A DNA stretch of 64,000 nt from Yonghaparkia sp. Root332 (lineage in GTDB: Bacteria > Actinomycetota > Actinomycetes > Actinomycetales > Microbacteriaceae), in assembly GCF_001425665.1 (NCBI RefSeq), contig NZ_LMCX01000001.1, forward strand, positions 584,957 to 648,956. The letters are read 5' to 3'. The position numbers were made by a program, and so were the translations under genes. Under the pieces are notes generated by a model. That model worked only from the letters and a program-made list of their open reading frames with translations. It did no database searches and had not been told where the DNA came from. Below are positions 1 to 11,572 of this stretch, piece after piece (positions within the stretch are counted from its first letter, which is position 1; each line of letters starts with the position of its first letter).

Positions 1-239
1 CGCACACTGGGGAGAGGTTGTGGATAACCCGGGGATGAGGGGGGCACGGATTGTGGAGTCCGCCCCGAAACATGTGAGGAGACGCGGATGCCGGCCGAGA
101 TCCGTCCCCGGACGTTCACGACTTCGGAACCCGATCATCCACAAATCACACGAATGTGGTTCAGCCTGATTCCGCGTTTCCCACCGAGTTATCCACACTG
201 TGCACAGCGGTTAACGGTGTTAGAACTTCTTCTCAATGA
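1..239. other. oriC: Origin of replication spacer (oriC, right part) with DnaA boxes
   Basis: The window opens in the spacer in front of dnaN; dnaA would lie just to the left and is not in view. Two perfect DnaA boxes are visible, TGTGGATAA at 19-27 and TTATCCACA at 189-197, with a one-mismatch copy TCATCCACA at 135-143 and weaker pieces at 52-57 and 199-207. The dnaA-oriC-dnaN order is standard in Actinobacteria, so this is read as the dnaN-side part of oriC. No protein gene is credible before 378; an open frame from 240 is only an upstream extension of dnaN. Confidence 0.8.
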
Positions 240-377
240 ATGAGCGAGGGGGATAACCCTTCCGGGCTCGAACGACAGGAATCCGCGCTGTTCGCGCCGC
301 ATCAGCGCTGTGCCAGTATTGAAGCCCCCGCAACCGGGGCAGCAGCATCCGCAGCATTCACGACCGAGAGGGAGCCC

Positions 378-1520
378 GTGAAGTTCCAGGTCAATCGCGA
401 CGTCTTCGCCGATGCCGTGTCGTTCGCCGTGAAACTGCTGCCTCAGCGCACCACCCTCCCGATCCTCAGCGGGGTCCTGCTGCGGGCCGAGGGAGACACC
501 CTGACGCTGTCGTCGTTCGACTACGAGGTCTCGGCGCAGACGGCGATCACCGCCGACATCGAGGAGGACGGAACCGTCCTCGTCTCCGGCCGTCTCCTGT
601 CGGAGATCGCCTCGCGGCTTCCCAACGCTCCCGTGCAGTTCACGACGGAGGACAACAAGATCGCCGTCCGCTGCGGGTCGGCGCGCTTCACCCTCTCGAG
701 CATGCCCGTCGAGGAGTACCCGAGCCTTCCCATCGTCGACGGCCCCGCCGGAATTCTGCCCGGTGACGCGTTCTCCGACGCCGTCGGCCAGGTCTCGGTC
801 GCCGCATCGCGCGACGACGTGACCCCCGTCATCACGGGCGTGCAGCTCGAGATCGCCCAGAACCGCCTCTCGCTCGTCGCGACCGACCGCTACCGGGTCG
901 CCGTGCGCGAGATCGACTGGGAGTCCTCCGCCGTCGCCGAGGGCGTCACCGCTCTCGTGCCGGCGCGCACGCTCGCCGAGCTCGGCAAGATCTTCGGCCA
1001 TTCCGCGCAGATCGAGGTCACGATCGTCACGGGCGGCGACCGCGAGCTCATCGCGTTCTCAGCCGACAAGAAGACCGTCACCTCGCTGCTGATCAAGGGC
1101 AACTTCCCGCCCGTCAAGCGCCTCTTCCCCGAGACGGTCGACAACTACGCGGTCATGAACACCGCCGAGCTCATCGAGGCCACCCGTCGCGTGGCCCTCG
1201 TGCTCGAGCGCGACGCCGCCCTCCGCTACAGCTTCTCGGTCGACGGCCTCACTCTCGAGGCGATCGGCAGCGAGAACGCGCAGGCCTCCGAGACGATCGA
1301 CGCGCACCTCGTCGGCGGCGACACGGTCGTCTCGCTCAAGCCCCAGTTCCTCATCGACGGTCTCGCCGCGGTGCACAGCGAGTTCGTGCGCATCTCGTTC
1401 ACGAAGACCGACAACCCCAACAAGCCGGGGCCGGTGCTCATCACGAGCCAGTCGTCGAAGGACCAGCCGGGCGCCGACAACTACCGCTACCTGCTGCAGC
1501 CGAACCTGCTGCTGCGCTAG
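378..1520 (+). CDS. dnaN: DNA polymerase III subunit beta (sliding clamp)
   Basis: This is the ring clamp that tethers the replicative polymerase to DNA; it acts as a homodimer in the cytoplasm. The 380-residue product has the usual clamp length of three repeated domains of about 120 residues, beginning MKFQVNRDVF and ending in the hydrophobic strand RYLLQPNLLLR that forms the C-terminal edge. The frame is open back to 240, but the GTG at 378 gives the family-standard N-terminus and follows the purine-rich GAGAGGGAG at 366-374, so the longer start is rejected. recF follows after 10 nt, and dnaN-recF-dciA read as one operon running out of oriC. Confidence 0.97.
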   Translation: MKFQVNRDVFADAVSFAVKLLPQRTTLPILSGVLLRAEGDTLTLSSFDYEVSAQTAITADIEEDGTVLVSGRLLSEIASRLPNAPVQFTTEDNKIAVRCGSARFTLSSMPVEEYPSLPIVDGPAGILPGDAFSDAVGQVSVAASRDDVTPVITGVQLEIAQNRLSLVATDRYRVAVREIDWESSAVAEGVTALVPARTLAELGKIFGHSAQIEVTIVTGGDRELIAFSADKKTVTSLLIKGNFPPVKRLFPETVDNYAVMNTAELIEATRRVALVLERDAALRYSFSVDGLTLEAIGSENAQASETIDAHLVGGDTVVSLKPQFLIDGLAAVHSEFVRISFTKTDNPNKPGPVLITSQSSKDQPGADNYRYLLQPNLLLR

Positions 1521-1530
1521 CGCTCGCGGC

Positions 1531-2691
1531 GTGCACGTCACCCACCTCTCGCTCGCGGACTTCCGCAACTACGCGCGCGCCGAGGTCGAGCTCGCACCCG
1601 GTCCCGTCCTGTTCGTCGGCCGCAACGGCCAGGGCAAGACCAATCTCGTCGAGGCGATCGGCTATGCGAGCACGGTCTCGAGCCACCGGGTCTCGACCGA
1701 TCAGGCTCTCATCCGATTCGGCGCCGAGTCCGCGATCGTGCGGATGCGCGTGCAGCACGACGATCGAGCGCTCGTCATCGAGATCCAGCTCAATCGCACC
1801 GGCGCCAACAAGGCGCAGGTCAATCGCGGAGCGATCCGCGTGCGCGAGCTGCCGCGCTACTTCTCGAGCGTGCTGTTCGCGCCGGAGGATCTGGCGCTCG
1901 TCCGCGGCGAGCCCGGCGGTCGCCGCACCTTCCTCGACACGCTCGTCGTCCAGCGGAACCCTCGCTTCGCCGGTGTGATCTCCGACTACGAGCGAGTGCT
2001 GCGGCAGCGCAACACCCTCCTGAAGTCGGCGCGCGCCTCGCGCATCGCCGCCGATGCACTGACGACGCTCGACGTGTGGGACGACCGCCTCGTCGACCTC
2101 GGCACGGAGCTCATGGTCGCGCGCTGGCAGCTCGTCGCCGCCCTCCGCCCCCACGTCGCCGACGCCTATCGCGCGGTCGCGGGCGATGACCACCGCACCC
2201 GCCTGGGCCTGCAGCACTCGATCGACGGCGACGCGGTCGGCCCGCACCTCGACGACGATGCGGCGGATGCCCCGCTCGACCCCGAGGCGACGCGCGAGCG
2301 CTTCCGCTCCGTCCTCGCCGACCGCCGCCGGGCCGAGCTCGAGCGCGCCGTCACGCTCGTCGGCCCCCACCGCGACGACCTCGTGCTCGAGCTCAACGGG
2401 CTCCCCGCCCGCGGCTACGCGAGCCACGGCGAGAGCTGGTCGTACGCGCTCGCGCTCAAGCTCGCTTCGGCGCACGTGCTGCGCACGGACGCCGTCGCCG
2501 GCGACCCCGTCCTCGTGCTCGACGACGTCTTCGCCGAGCTCGACGAGGGGCGGCGGGAGCGTCTCGCCGACGCGGTGCAGGGCTTCGAGCAGGTGCTCAT
2601 CACCGCCGCGGTCGGCGGCGACGTCCCCGATCGGCTGCGCGCGACGACCGTCCGCATCGCGGCCGGCGCCGTCGTGGAGGACGAGGACTGA
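1531..2691 (+). CDS. recF: DNA replication/repair protein RecF
   Basis: RecF is an SMC-like ATPase that loads RecA at single-strand gaps and helps restart forks. The 386-residue protein begins with GTG. It shows Walker A GRNGQGKT at 30-37, an ABC-type signature beginning SHGESWS near 298, and Walker B LVLDD near 327-331, the expected order for the family. It follows dnaN after 10 nt, and its TGA shares a base with the ATG of the next gene, which suggests translational coupling. Nothing appears broken. Confidence 0.96.
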   Translation: MHVTHLSLADFRNYARAEVELAPGPVLFVGRNGQGKTNLVEAIGYASTVSSHRVSTDQALIRFGAESAIVRMRVQHDDRALVIEIQLNRTGANKAQVNRGAIRVRELPRYFSSVLFAPEDLALVRGEPGGRRTFLDTLVVQRNPRFAGVISDYERVLRQRNTLLKSARASRIAADALTTLDVWDDRLVDLGTELMVARWQLVAALRPHVADAYRAVAGDDHRTRLGLQHSIDGDAVGPHLDDDAADAPLDPEATRERFRSVLADRRRAELERAVTLVGPHRDDLVLELNGLPARGYASHGESWSYALALKLASAHVLRTDAVAGDPVLVLDDVFAELDEGRRERLADAVQGFEQVLITAAVGGDVPDRLRATTVRIAAGAVVEDED

Positions 2692-3191
2692 TGCCGGCCC
2701 GCGAGCAGCCCGAGTCCGAGGCCGCGGCCGTGTACCTGCGACTGCGCCGGCTCATGGGCGACCCGGCGAAGCGATCGGGGGATGCCCGCAAGCGGTCCAC
2801 GGTCGCCCGCGGGGCATCCGTGCCCTTCGGCATCGGGCGCGACCCCTCGGGCCTCGGCGACGTCATCGACTCGATGAGCGCACGGATGGGCTGGACGTCG
2901 CCGCTCGCGAAGGGCGAGCTGCTGCTGTCGTGGCCCGAGCTCGTGGGGGAGGACACCGCTGCGCACTCGACGCCCGTCGGCATCGAGGAGGAGGTGCTCA
3001 CGGTGCAGTGCGACTCGACGGCGTGGGCGACGCAGCTGCGGCTCATGCGGGCCGATATCCTGACCTCCATCCTGAAGCGCTACCCCGATGCGGGCGTGAG
3101 ATCGATCCGCTTCGACGGGCCGGGCGCACCGAGCTGGAAGCGCGGCCCCCGGTCGATTCCCGGGCGCGGCCCACGCGATACCTACGGCTGA
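2691..3191 (+). CDS. dciA: DciA-like DUF721 protein (replicative helicase operator)
   Basis: The 166-residue protein belongs to the DUF721/DciA family found between recF and gyrB in Actinobacteria (Rv0004 in Mycobacterium tuberculosis). DciA is the ancestral DnaB-helicase loader or operator in bacteria that lack DnaC/DnaI. A disordered basic N-terminus is followed by the domain from about 55 to 150, with the recognisable LLLSWPELVGEDTAAHS stretch and a WATQLRLM helix; the C-terminus is basic. The ATG overlaps the recF stop. The family call rests on sequence feel plus position; the helicase role is known for the family and inferred here. Confidence 0.88.
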   Translation: MPAREQPESEAAAVYLRLRRLMGDPAKRSGDARKRSTVARGASVPFGIGRDPSGLGDVIDSMSARMGWTSPLAKGELLLSWPELVGEDTAAHSTPVGIEEEVLTVQCDSTAWATQLRLMRADILTSILKRYPDAGVRSIRFDGPGAPSWKRGPRSIPGRGPRDTYG

Positions 3192-3223
3192 GATAGCGAA
3201 TCACTCCGCCCAGAGCGAGAAAT

Positions 3224-3266
3224 CGCCCCTGAGGGGCGTCAGAGGCCCGCTGAGGGCCGGATTTTT
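3224..3266 (+). terminator. Two hairpins ending in a T run after dciA
   Basis: Two G/C stems lie back to back: CGCCCC/GGGGCG at 3224-3238 and GGCCC/GGGCC at 3244-3258. The second is followed after two bases by ATTTTT at 3261-3266. This looks like the rho-independent end of the dnaN-recF-dciA operon. A TAGGAT hexamer at 3269-3274 just beyond is a candidate -10 box for gyrB; no convincing -35 is seen. Confidence 0.6.
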
Positions 3267-3271
3267 GCTAG

Positions 3272-5347
<2,076 letters not shown>

Positions 5348-5410
5348 TCGAGCCCCGCACCCTCCGCACTGCCGACCCGCACGACGACACGAATCTGAAG
5401 GACTGACACC

Positions 5411-7981
5411 ATGGCCGACGACATCACCGACGTCGACGACACCTCCCCCGGCCCCGGCGGCCGGGTGAACCAGGTCGACCTGCAGCTGGAGATGCAGAGG
5501 TCGTACCTCGACTACGCGATGAGCGTCATCGTCGGGCGCGCGCTGCCCGACGTGCGCGACGGCCTCAAGCCCGTGCACCGCCGCGTGCTCTACGCCATGT
5601 ACGACGGCGGCTACCGGCCCGACAAGGCGTTCTCGAAGTGCTCGCGCGTCGTCGGCGACGTCATGGGCCAGTTCCACCCGCACGGCGACTCGGCGATCTA
5701 CGACGCGCTCGTCCGCCTCGTGCAGCCGTGGTCGATGCGGTACCCGCTCGCCTCCGGACAGGGCAACTTCGGCTCGCCCGGCAACGACGGCGCGGCCGCC
5801 CCTCGGTACACCGAGACGAAGATGGCGCCGCTCGCGATGGAGATGGTCCGCGACATCGACGAGGACACCGTCGACTTCCAGGACAACTATGACGGCCGCA
5901 CGCAGGAGCCGGCGATCCTGCCCTCGCGCTTCCCGAACCTGCTCGTCAACGGGTCGGTCGGCATCGCGGTCGGCATGGCCACGAACATCCCGCCCCACAA
6001 CCTGCGCGAGGTGGCCTCGGCCGCCCTGTGGCACCTCGAGAACCCCGAGGCCGACCGCGAGACGCTGCTCGACGCGATCATGCAGCGCGTGAAGGGCCCC
6101 GACTTCCCGACGGGCGCGCAGATCCTCGGCGTCAAGGGCATCCACGACGCGTACCGCACGGGCCGCGGCTCGATCACGATGCGCGCGGTCGTGACGGTGG
6201 AGGAGATCCAGAACCGCACGTGCCTCGTCATCACCGAGCTGCCGTACCAGGTGAACCCCGACAACCTGGCGATCAAGATCGCCGACCTCGTCAAGGAGGG
6301 CAAGCTCGGCGGCATCGCCGACATCCGCGACGAGTCGTCGGGCCGCACCGGCCAGCGCCTCGTGATCGTGCTCAAGCGCGACGCGGTCGCGAAGGTCGTG
6401 CTCAACAATCTCTACAAGCACACCCAGCTGCAGGACAACTTCGGCGCCAACATGCTCGCGATCGTCGACGGGGTGCCCCGCACACTGCCGATCGACGGGT
6501 TCATCACCTACTGGGTGTCGCACCAGATCGAGGTCATCGTCCGGCGCACCGCCTTCCGTCTGAAGAAGGCGGAGGCGGACGCCCACATCCTGCGCGGCTA
6601 CCTGAAGGCGCTGGATGCCCTCGACGAGGTCATCGCCCTGATCCGTCGCTCGCCCACGGTGGAGGAGGCTCGCGAAGGGCTCATGCAGCTCCTCGCCGTC
6701 GACGAGCTGCAGGCCACGGCCATCCTCAATCTCCAGCTGCGCCGCCTCGCGGCGCTCGAGCGGCAGAAGATCCAGGAGCAGGCGGAGGAGCTCGAGCGGC
6801 TCATCGCCGACTACCAGGAGATCCTCGCGAGCCCGGTGCGACAGCGCTCGATCGTCGCCGACGAGCTCACCGAGATCGTCGACAAGTTCGGCGACGACCG
6901 CCGCACCGAGATCATGTTCGGCTTCGACGGCGACATGAGCGTGGAGGACCTCATCCCCGAGGAGGAGATGGTCGTCACCGTCACCCGTGGCGGGTACATC
7001 AAGCGCACGCGCAGCGACAACTACCGCTCGCAGCACCGCGGCGGCAAGGGCGTGAAGGGCGCGCAGCTGCGCGCCGACGATGTCGTCGAGCACTTCTTCG
7101 TCACGACGACCCACCACTGGCTGCTCTTCTTCACCACGACCGGGCGGGTCTACCGCCTCAAGACGTACGAGATCCAGGAGGCCGGTCGCGACGCGAAGGG
7201 CCAGCACGTCGCCAACCTCCTCGCGCTGCAGCCGGGGGAGGAGATCGCGCAGATCCTCGACATCCGCGACTACGCGGCGGCGAAGTTCCTCGTGCTCGCG
7301 ACCCGCAACGGTCTCGTGAAGAAGACCGCGCTCACCGAGTACGACACCAACCGCTCGGGCGGCATCATCGCGATCAACCTGCGCGACGGCGACGAGCTCG
7401 TCTCGGCGATGCTCGCCGAGGAGGAGAGCGACATCCTCCTCATCTCGCGCGGCGGCATGTCGGTGCGCTTCACCGCGAGCGACTCGGCGCTGCGCCCCAT
7501 GGGCCGCTCGACCTCGGGCGTGCGGGGCATGAGCTTCCGCGGCGACGACCACCTGCTGTCGGCCTCGGTCGTGCACGACGACGGCTACGTCTTCGTCGTC
7601 ACGGAGGGCGGCTACGCCAAGCGCACCGCGGTCGACCAGTACCGCGTGCAGGGCCGCGGCGGCCTCGGCATCAAGGTCGCCAAGCTCAACGACGACCGGG
7701 GCGGACTCGCCGGCGGCATCATCGTCGCCGAGGACGACGAGGTGCTCGTCGTGCTCGCCGGCGGCAAGGTCGTCCGCTCGGCGGTGTCGGAGGTGCCGGC
7801 GAAGGGTCGCGACACGATGGGCGTCGTGTTCGCCCGACCGGACGACGACGACCGCATCATCGCGATCGCGCGCAACAGTGAGCGAAACCTGGAAGAATCA
7901 GACGCCGACACGGCGGACGCCGAGAATGACGCCGCCACCGACGGAACCGAGACCGCTGACGCGGCCGAGGCCGGGAAGTAA
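5411..7981 (+). CDS. gyrA: DNA gyrase subunit A
   Basis: GyrA cuts and rejoins DNA in the A2B2 gyrase. The 856-residue protein has the catalytic tyrosine in APRYTET at about 133. The quinolone-determining stretch [10 protein letters not shown] carries Ser at 94 and Asp at 98, the positions equivalent to E. coli Ser83 and Asp87, so no classical resistance change is seen. The DNA-wrapping C-terminal barrel contains the GyrA box QHRGGKG at 541-547. The last 35 residues form an acidic, low-complexity tail. The DUF3566 gene follows after 12 nt, as in many Actinobacteria. Confidence 0.98.
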   Translation: MADDITDVDDTSPGPGGRVNQVDLQLEMQRSYLDYAMSVIVGRALPDVRDGLKPVHRRVLYAMYDGGYRPDKAFSKCSRVVGDVMGQFHPHGDSAIYDALVRLVQPWSMRYPLASGQGNFGSPGNDGAAAPRYTETKMAPLAMEMVRDIDEDTVDFQDNYDGRTQEPAILPSRFPNLLVNGSVGIAVGMATNIPPHNLREVASAALWHLENPEADRETLLDAIMQRVKGPDFPTGAQILGVKGIHDAYRTGRGSITMRAVVTVEEIQNRTCLVITELPYQVNPDNLAIKIADLVKEGKLGGIADIRDESSGRTGQRLVIVLKRDAVAKVVLNNLYKHTQLQDNFGANMLAIVDGVPRTLPIDGFITYWVSHQIEVIVRRTAFRLKKAEADAHILRGYLKALDALDEVIALIRRSPTVEEAREGLMQLLAVDELQATAILNLQLRRLAALERQKIQEQAEELERLIADYQEILASPVRQRSIVADELTEIVDKFGDDRRTEIMFGFDGDMSVEDLIPEEEMVVTVTRGGYIKRTRSDNYRSQHRGGKGVKGAQLRADDVVEHFFVTTTHHWLLFFTTTGRVYRLKTYEIQEAGRDAKGQHVANLLALQPGEEIAQILDIRDYAAAKFLVLATRNGLVKKTALTEYDTNRSGGIIAINLRDGDELVSAMLAEEESDILLISRGGMSVRFTASDSALRPMGRSTSGVRGMSFRGDDHLLSASVVHDDGYVFVVTEGGYAKRTAVDQYRVQGRGGLGIKVAKLNDDRGGLAGGIIVAEDDEVLVVLAGGKVVRSAVSEVPAKGRDTMGVVFARPDDDDRIIAIARNSERNLEESDADTADAENDAATDGTETADAAEAGK

Positions 7982-7993
7982 GGAAGACACCCT

Positions 7994-8401
7994 GTGAGCA
8001 CGGTCGCCGAGAAGCTGCAGCGCAAGTCGCAGCGATCCACCCCCACCAAGCAGGTCCGCCTCAAGCTCGTCTACATCGACTTCTGGTCCGCGGTTAAGCT
8101 GTCGTTCCTCATCGCCATGTGCGGCGCGATCGTGCTCATCGTCGCGACGTTCTTCATCTGGCTCGTCATGCAGTCCATCGGCATCATCGAGGACATCGAC
8201 TCGGTCTTCGCGGACATCCTCGGCGACGACGCCGCGAGCCTCGCCTCCATCCTCTCGCTCGGCCAGGTGATGCTCTTCGCGATCATCGTCGGCGTGCTCA
8301 ACGTCGTCAGCGGCACCGCGCTCGGCGCCATCGGCGCACTGCTCTACAACCTCTCGGTGAAGGTCACCGGCGGGCTGCTGGTGGGCTTCACGAACAACTG
8401 A
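7994..8401 (+). CDS. DUF3566 transmembrane protein
   Basis: This 135-residue membrane protein occupies the conserved slot after gyrA (Rv0007 position in Mycobacterium). A basic N-terminus of about 25 residues precedes VRLKLVYIDFWSAVKLSF, then two transmembrane segments at about 38-60 and 94-120, separated by an acidic loop IEDIDSVFADILGDD. These features fit DUF3566. The N-terminus should be cytoplasmic. The start is GTG, 12 nt after gyrA, with GGAAGA as ribosome site. The molecular function is not established; proximity to gyrA is the only context. A CCCCGA/TCGGGG hairpin at 8416-8429 follows. Confidence 0.9.
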   Translation: MSTVAEKLQRKSQRSTPTKQVRLKLVYIDFWSAVKLSFLIAMCGAIVLIVATFFIWLVMQSIGIIEDIDSVFADILGDDAASLASILSLGQVMLFAIIVGVLNVVSGTALGAIGALLYNLSVKVTGGLLVGFTNN

Positions 8402-8466
8402 TCGGCGAGCATCCGCCCCGATTTCGGGGAAGGTGACCGGGTCGTGTACAGTCATATCCGGTCTGA

Positions 8467-8540
8467 GGGGATATAGCTCAGGCGGTTAGAGCGCTTCGCT
8501 GATAACGAAGAGGTCCGAGGTTCAAGTCCTCGTATCCCCA
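8467..8540 (+). tRNA. tRNA-Ile (GAT)
   Basis: A 74-nt cloverleaf: acceptor GGGGATA pairs with TATCCCC and discriminator A is at 8540; the D arm contains AGCTCAGGCGGTTAGAG; the anticodon loop CTGATAA carries GAT at 8501-8503; the T arm contains GGTTCAAGTCC. CCA is not encoded. Confidence 0.97.
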
Positions 8541-8548
8541 CGCGATCG

Positions 8549-8573
8549 GGCCCCGTTTCGGCGGGGCCTTTTT
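8549..8573 (+). terminator. Rho-independent terminator after tRNA-Ile
   Basis: Stem GGCCCCG (8549-8555) pairs with CGGGGCC (8562-8568) around a six-base loop, followed at once by TTTTT at 8569-8573. It separates tRNA-Ile from tRNA-Ala. Confidence 0.85.
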
Positions 8574-8613
8574 CGTGCCCGCACCGCCGCGACGGGTACG
8601 CTGGTCGTCGATC

Positions 8614-8686
8614 GGGGCCTTAGCTCAATTGGTAGAGCGCCTGCTTTGCAAGCAGGAGGTCAGGGGTTCGATTCCCCTAGGCTCCA
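8614..8686 (+). tRNA. tRNA-Ala (TGC)
   Basis: A 73-nt cloverleaf: acceptor GGGGCCT pairs with AGGCTCC (one G-T pair), discriminator A at 8686; anticodon loop TTTGCAA carries TGC at 8647-8649 between CCTGC and GCAGG; T arm GGGGTTCGATTCCCC. The next 249 bases (8687-8935) hold no gene I can support; a TAGCGT-like -10 precedes the following gene. Confidence 0.97.
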
Positions 8687-8935
8687 CTGTGCTTCTCTGG
8701 CGCGCCGCCGCTCCTGTGGCGCGCTTCCGCTCCGCGTCAGGAGCGCGGTCGCGACGCTCCGCGCTTCCCGCGACGGTGATAGCGCGTCGCCACGTGCTGC
8801 GGGTCTGCCAGGCGAGCGCGGTCTGGTTGTCCACCGGACGCTCTCCGTTCTCCCGGGGGATGCCCGGCGCACCTAGCGTGGGAGTCCCGCGACGCCGCCG
8901 AACCGGGCACAGTCGCCCGACGGAAGGGGAACCCC

Positions 8936-10177
8936 GTGCGCACGAAGCGCCCTCTCATCCGCATCCTCTCGCTCACGACCGCGACGACCGTCGCTCTCGG
9001 CATCGCCCCGCTCGCCGCGAGCGCGGCGCCGCACGACCCGGCCGGGCCGACCGAGCTGCGCGTCGCCACCTACAACGCGTCCCTCAACCGGGCCGCGGCC
9101 GGCGAGCTGGTCGCCGACCTGTCGACGCCCGACGACGCGCAGGCGCAGGCGGTCGCGGAGGTCATCCAGCGCACCGACCCCGACGTCGTGCTCCTCAACG
9201 AGTTCGACTACGTGGCCGACGGCGCCGCCATCGACCTCTTCCGTGAGAACTACCTCGAGGTCGGGCAGGACGGCGCCGAGCCGGTGACGTACCCGTACGC
9301 CCTCGTCGCCCCGTCCAACACCGGAGTCCCCAGCGGCGCCGACCTCAACAACGACGGCCGGATCGGCGGGGGCGACGACGCCTTCGGCTTCGGCGTCTTC
9401 GAGGGGCAGTACGGGATGGCCGTGCTCTCGAAGCACCCCATCGAGCTCGACGCGGTCCGCACCTTCCAGAACTTCCTCTGGAAGGACATGCCGGGCGCAC
9501 TCCTGCCGGATGACCCGGCGACTGCCGCGCCGAGCGACTGGTTCTCGCCCTCGGAGCTCGACGTCGTCCGGCTGTCGAGCAAGTCGCACTGGGATGTGCC
9601 GATCGACGTCGACGGCACGACCGTGCACCTCCTCGCCTCGCACCCGACTCCTCCCACCTTCGACGGGCCGGAGGACCGCAACGGGCGGCGCAACCACGAC
9701 GAGATCCGCTTCTGGGCCGACTACATCACGCCCGGCAGCGCCTCCCGCTACATCGTCGACGACGCGGGGCGGCGCGGCGGACTTCCCGCGGGCAGCCCCT
9801 TCATCGTCGCCGGCGACCAGAACGCCGACCCGCTCGACGGCGACTCGGTCGACGCCGCGATCGACCAGCTGCTCGGGCATCCGTTCATCGTCGATCCGGC
9901 ACCGCGATCCGAGGGGGCGGTCGAGGCATCGGGGCTGCAGGGCGGCGCGAACCTCGCGCACGAGGGCGACCCCTCGCTCGACACCGCCGACTTCGCCGAC
10001 GCGGCACCGGGCGACCTCCGCGTCGACTACGTCCTGCCCTCGCGCCGCCTCGCAGTCGCGGGCTCCGGCGTCTTCTGGCCCGTGCTCGCCGACCCGCTCT
10101 CGTCGCTCACCGGGGTCTTCCCCTTCCCGACGAGCGACCACCGCCTGGTGTGGGTCGACGTCGCTGTCCGGGGCTGA
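8936..10177 (+). CDS. Secreted endonuclease/exonuclease/phosphatase family protein
   Basis: The 413-residue product carries a Sec signal peptide: basic MRTKRPLIR, a hydrophobic core, and likely cleavage at ASA-AP near residue 30. The mature part has the EEP fold signatures in order: LRVATYN near 40, LNEFDY (metal-binding Glu) near 85, SHPTPP, VAGDQNADP (catalytic Asp-x-Asn) near 280, and the terminal SDHRLVWVDV. EEP enzymes cut phosphodiester or phosphomonoester bonds; the substrate cannot be read from sequence, and secreted relatives may act on extracellular nucleic acids or phospholipids. GTG start with GAAGGGGAA ahead. It ends 3 nt before the converging kinase gene. Confidence 0.88.
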   Translation: MRTKRPLIRILSLTTATTVALGIAPLAASAAPHDPAGPTELRVATYNASLNRAAAGELVADLSTPDDAQAQAVAEVIQRTDPDVVLLNEFDYVADGAAIDLFRENYLEVGQDGAEPVTYPYALVAPSNTGVPSGADLNNDGRIGGGDDAFGFGVFEGQYGMAVLSKHPIELDAVRTFQNFLWKDMPGALLPDDPATAAPSDWFSPSELDVVRLSSKSHWDVPIDVDGTTVHLLASHPTPPTFDGPEDRNGRRNHDEIRFWADYITPGSASRYIVDDAGRRGGLPAGSPFIVAGDQNADPLDGDSVDAAIDQLLGHPFIVDPAPRSEGAVEASGLQGGANLAHEGDPSLDTADFADAAPGDLRVDYVLPSRRLAVAGSGVFWPVLADPLSSLTGVFPFPTSDHRLVWVDVAVRG

Positions 10178-10180
10178 GCT

Positions 10181-11572
10181 CTACGGCTGGGCGCGGCGGA
10201 ACTCCACCGTCGCGTCCAGCCCGCGCTCCGCTCGACGACCGAGCCGCACGCGCGCTCCGCTCGACGAGGCGAGCTCCTGCACGATCGCGAGCCCGAGACC
10301 CGTTCCGCCCGGTGTCGCCGATCGGCCCCGCCAGAAGCGGTCGAAGGCGCGGGCGATCTCGTCATCGGAGAGGCCGGGGCCGTCATCCCGCACGCGCAGC
10401 GTCGGGTTCGCGCCGCCATCGACCCGGACCTCGAGGGTCGACCCCGGGGGGCTCACCTCCAGTGCGTTGTCCACGAGGTTGTCGACGATCTGCTCCACCG
10501 CTCCCGGGATGGCGCGCACGGGGATCGCCGGCTGAGCGGGCACCGCGACCCGGAGGTCGACGCCGAGCTCGGCGCACAGCGGGCGCCATTGCTCGACGTG
10601 ATCGCGCGCGATCGCGGCGAGGTCGACCGTGATCACCAGGTCGTCGCGGCGCTCGGCCCGGCCGAGCGCGAGCAGCCCCTCGACGATCGCGACCAGACGG
10701 TCGGTCTCCGCCTCGGCGGCGGCGATCCGGTCGGCGGCCGCCTCGGGATCGTTCGCCATCAGCTCGCGTGCGCGCTCGAGCCGGAGACGGAGCGCCGTGA
10801 GCGGCGTGCGGAGCTGATGCGAGGCATCCGAGGCGAACGATCGCTGCTGCTCGATGAGCGTCGAGACGCGCTCCGCCATCCGGTTGAACGACCTCGCGAG
10901 CGTGCGGATCTCGGGCGCCCCGAGCATCGGGTCGGCCCGCGCCGACAGGTCCCCATCGGCGAGGCGCTCGCTCGAGGCCGTGAGGGCGGTGAGTCTGCGG
11001 GTCACGGAGGCGGAGAAGACGAACGCCGCGAGGCCGGAGATCAGGAGGGTGATGAGCGCGACGGAGCCGATCACGCCGAGCCGACCGCGAACCGTCTCGT
11101 CGATGACCGCGGACGGATATGTGAGCCGCACCGCTCCGACGACGCTGTCGGCGCTGATGACCGGCACCGCGACGTACAGCAGCGACGTGGATAGCGTCTC
11201 CGAGTCTCGGGATCCCGTCGCGACGGAGCCACCCAGGGCATCGGCGATCTCGGGGCGCGTGCTGTAGTCGCCGCCGAGGCTCGACTGGTCGTCGTCGCTC
11301 GTCACGATCGCGCGACCGTCGCGGTCGACGACCACGACTCGGGCGCCGCTCGTCTCCCGGTACTCGTGCGCGGCCTCCCCGAGCGCATCGGCACCGACGC
11401 CGCTCTCCAGCGCCTCCTCGCTGCGACCGGCGAGGATGAACGCGTCGCGCTCGAGACTCGTCGTGAGCCGATCGCGCTCGACCTGCTGCAGGTAGCTCGC
11501 GAGCGGCAGCAGCTGGACGAGCAGTACGATGCCGGTGATCGCCATGACCACGCCGATGAAGTGCCACTTCAT
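10181..11572 (-). CDS. Sensor histidine kinase (HAMP, HisKA, HATPase)
   Basis: The 463-residue membrane kinase has a transmembrane helix at about 5-28, an extracytoplasmic sensor of about 135 residues, a second helix at about 166-188, a HAMP linker to about 243, the phosphoacceptor His252 in SHQLRTPL, and an HATPase domain with an N box (NLVDNALE), a G1-type box (DDGPGLSDDEI) and a G2-type box (GTGLGLAIV). It pairs with the adjoining regulator; the kinase ATG overlaps the regulator TGA. The input signal is not evident, but the regulated neighbour is probably the electron-transfer operon transcribed divergently from 12377. Confidence 0.94.
   Translation of the reverse strand: MKWHFIGVVMAITGIVLLVQLLPLASYLQQVERDRLTTSLERDAFILAGRSEEALESGVGADALGEAAHEYRETSGARVVVVDRDGRAIVTSDDDQSSLGGDYSTRPEIADALGGSVATGSRDSETLSTSLLYVAVPVISADSVVGAVRLTYPSAVIDETVRGRLGVIGSVALITLLISGLAAFVFSASVTRRLTALTASSERLADGDLSARADPMLGAPEIRTLARSFNRMAERVSTLIEQQRSFASDASHQLRTPLTALRLRLERARELMANDPEAAADRIAAAEAETDRLVAIVEGLLALGRAERRDDLVITVDLAAIARDHVEQWRPLCAELGVDLRVAVPAQPAIPVRAIPGAVEQIVDNLVDNALEVSPPGSTLEVRVDGGANPTLRVRDDGPGLSDDEIARAFDRFWRGRSATPGGTGLGLAIVQELASSSGARVRLGRRAERGLDATVEFRRAQP

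Noticed and set aside
240..377. Longer dnaN start giving 426 residues
   Set aside because: The extra 46 residues are not clamp-like and would be translated from oriC; GTG at 378 matches the family start.
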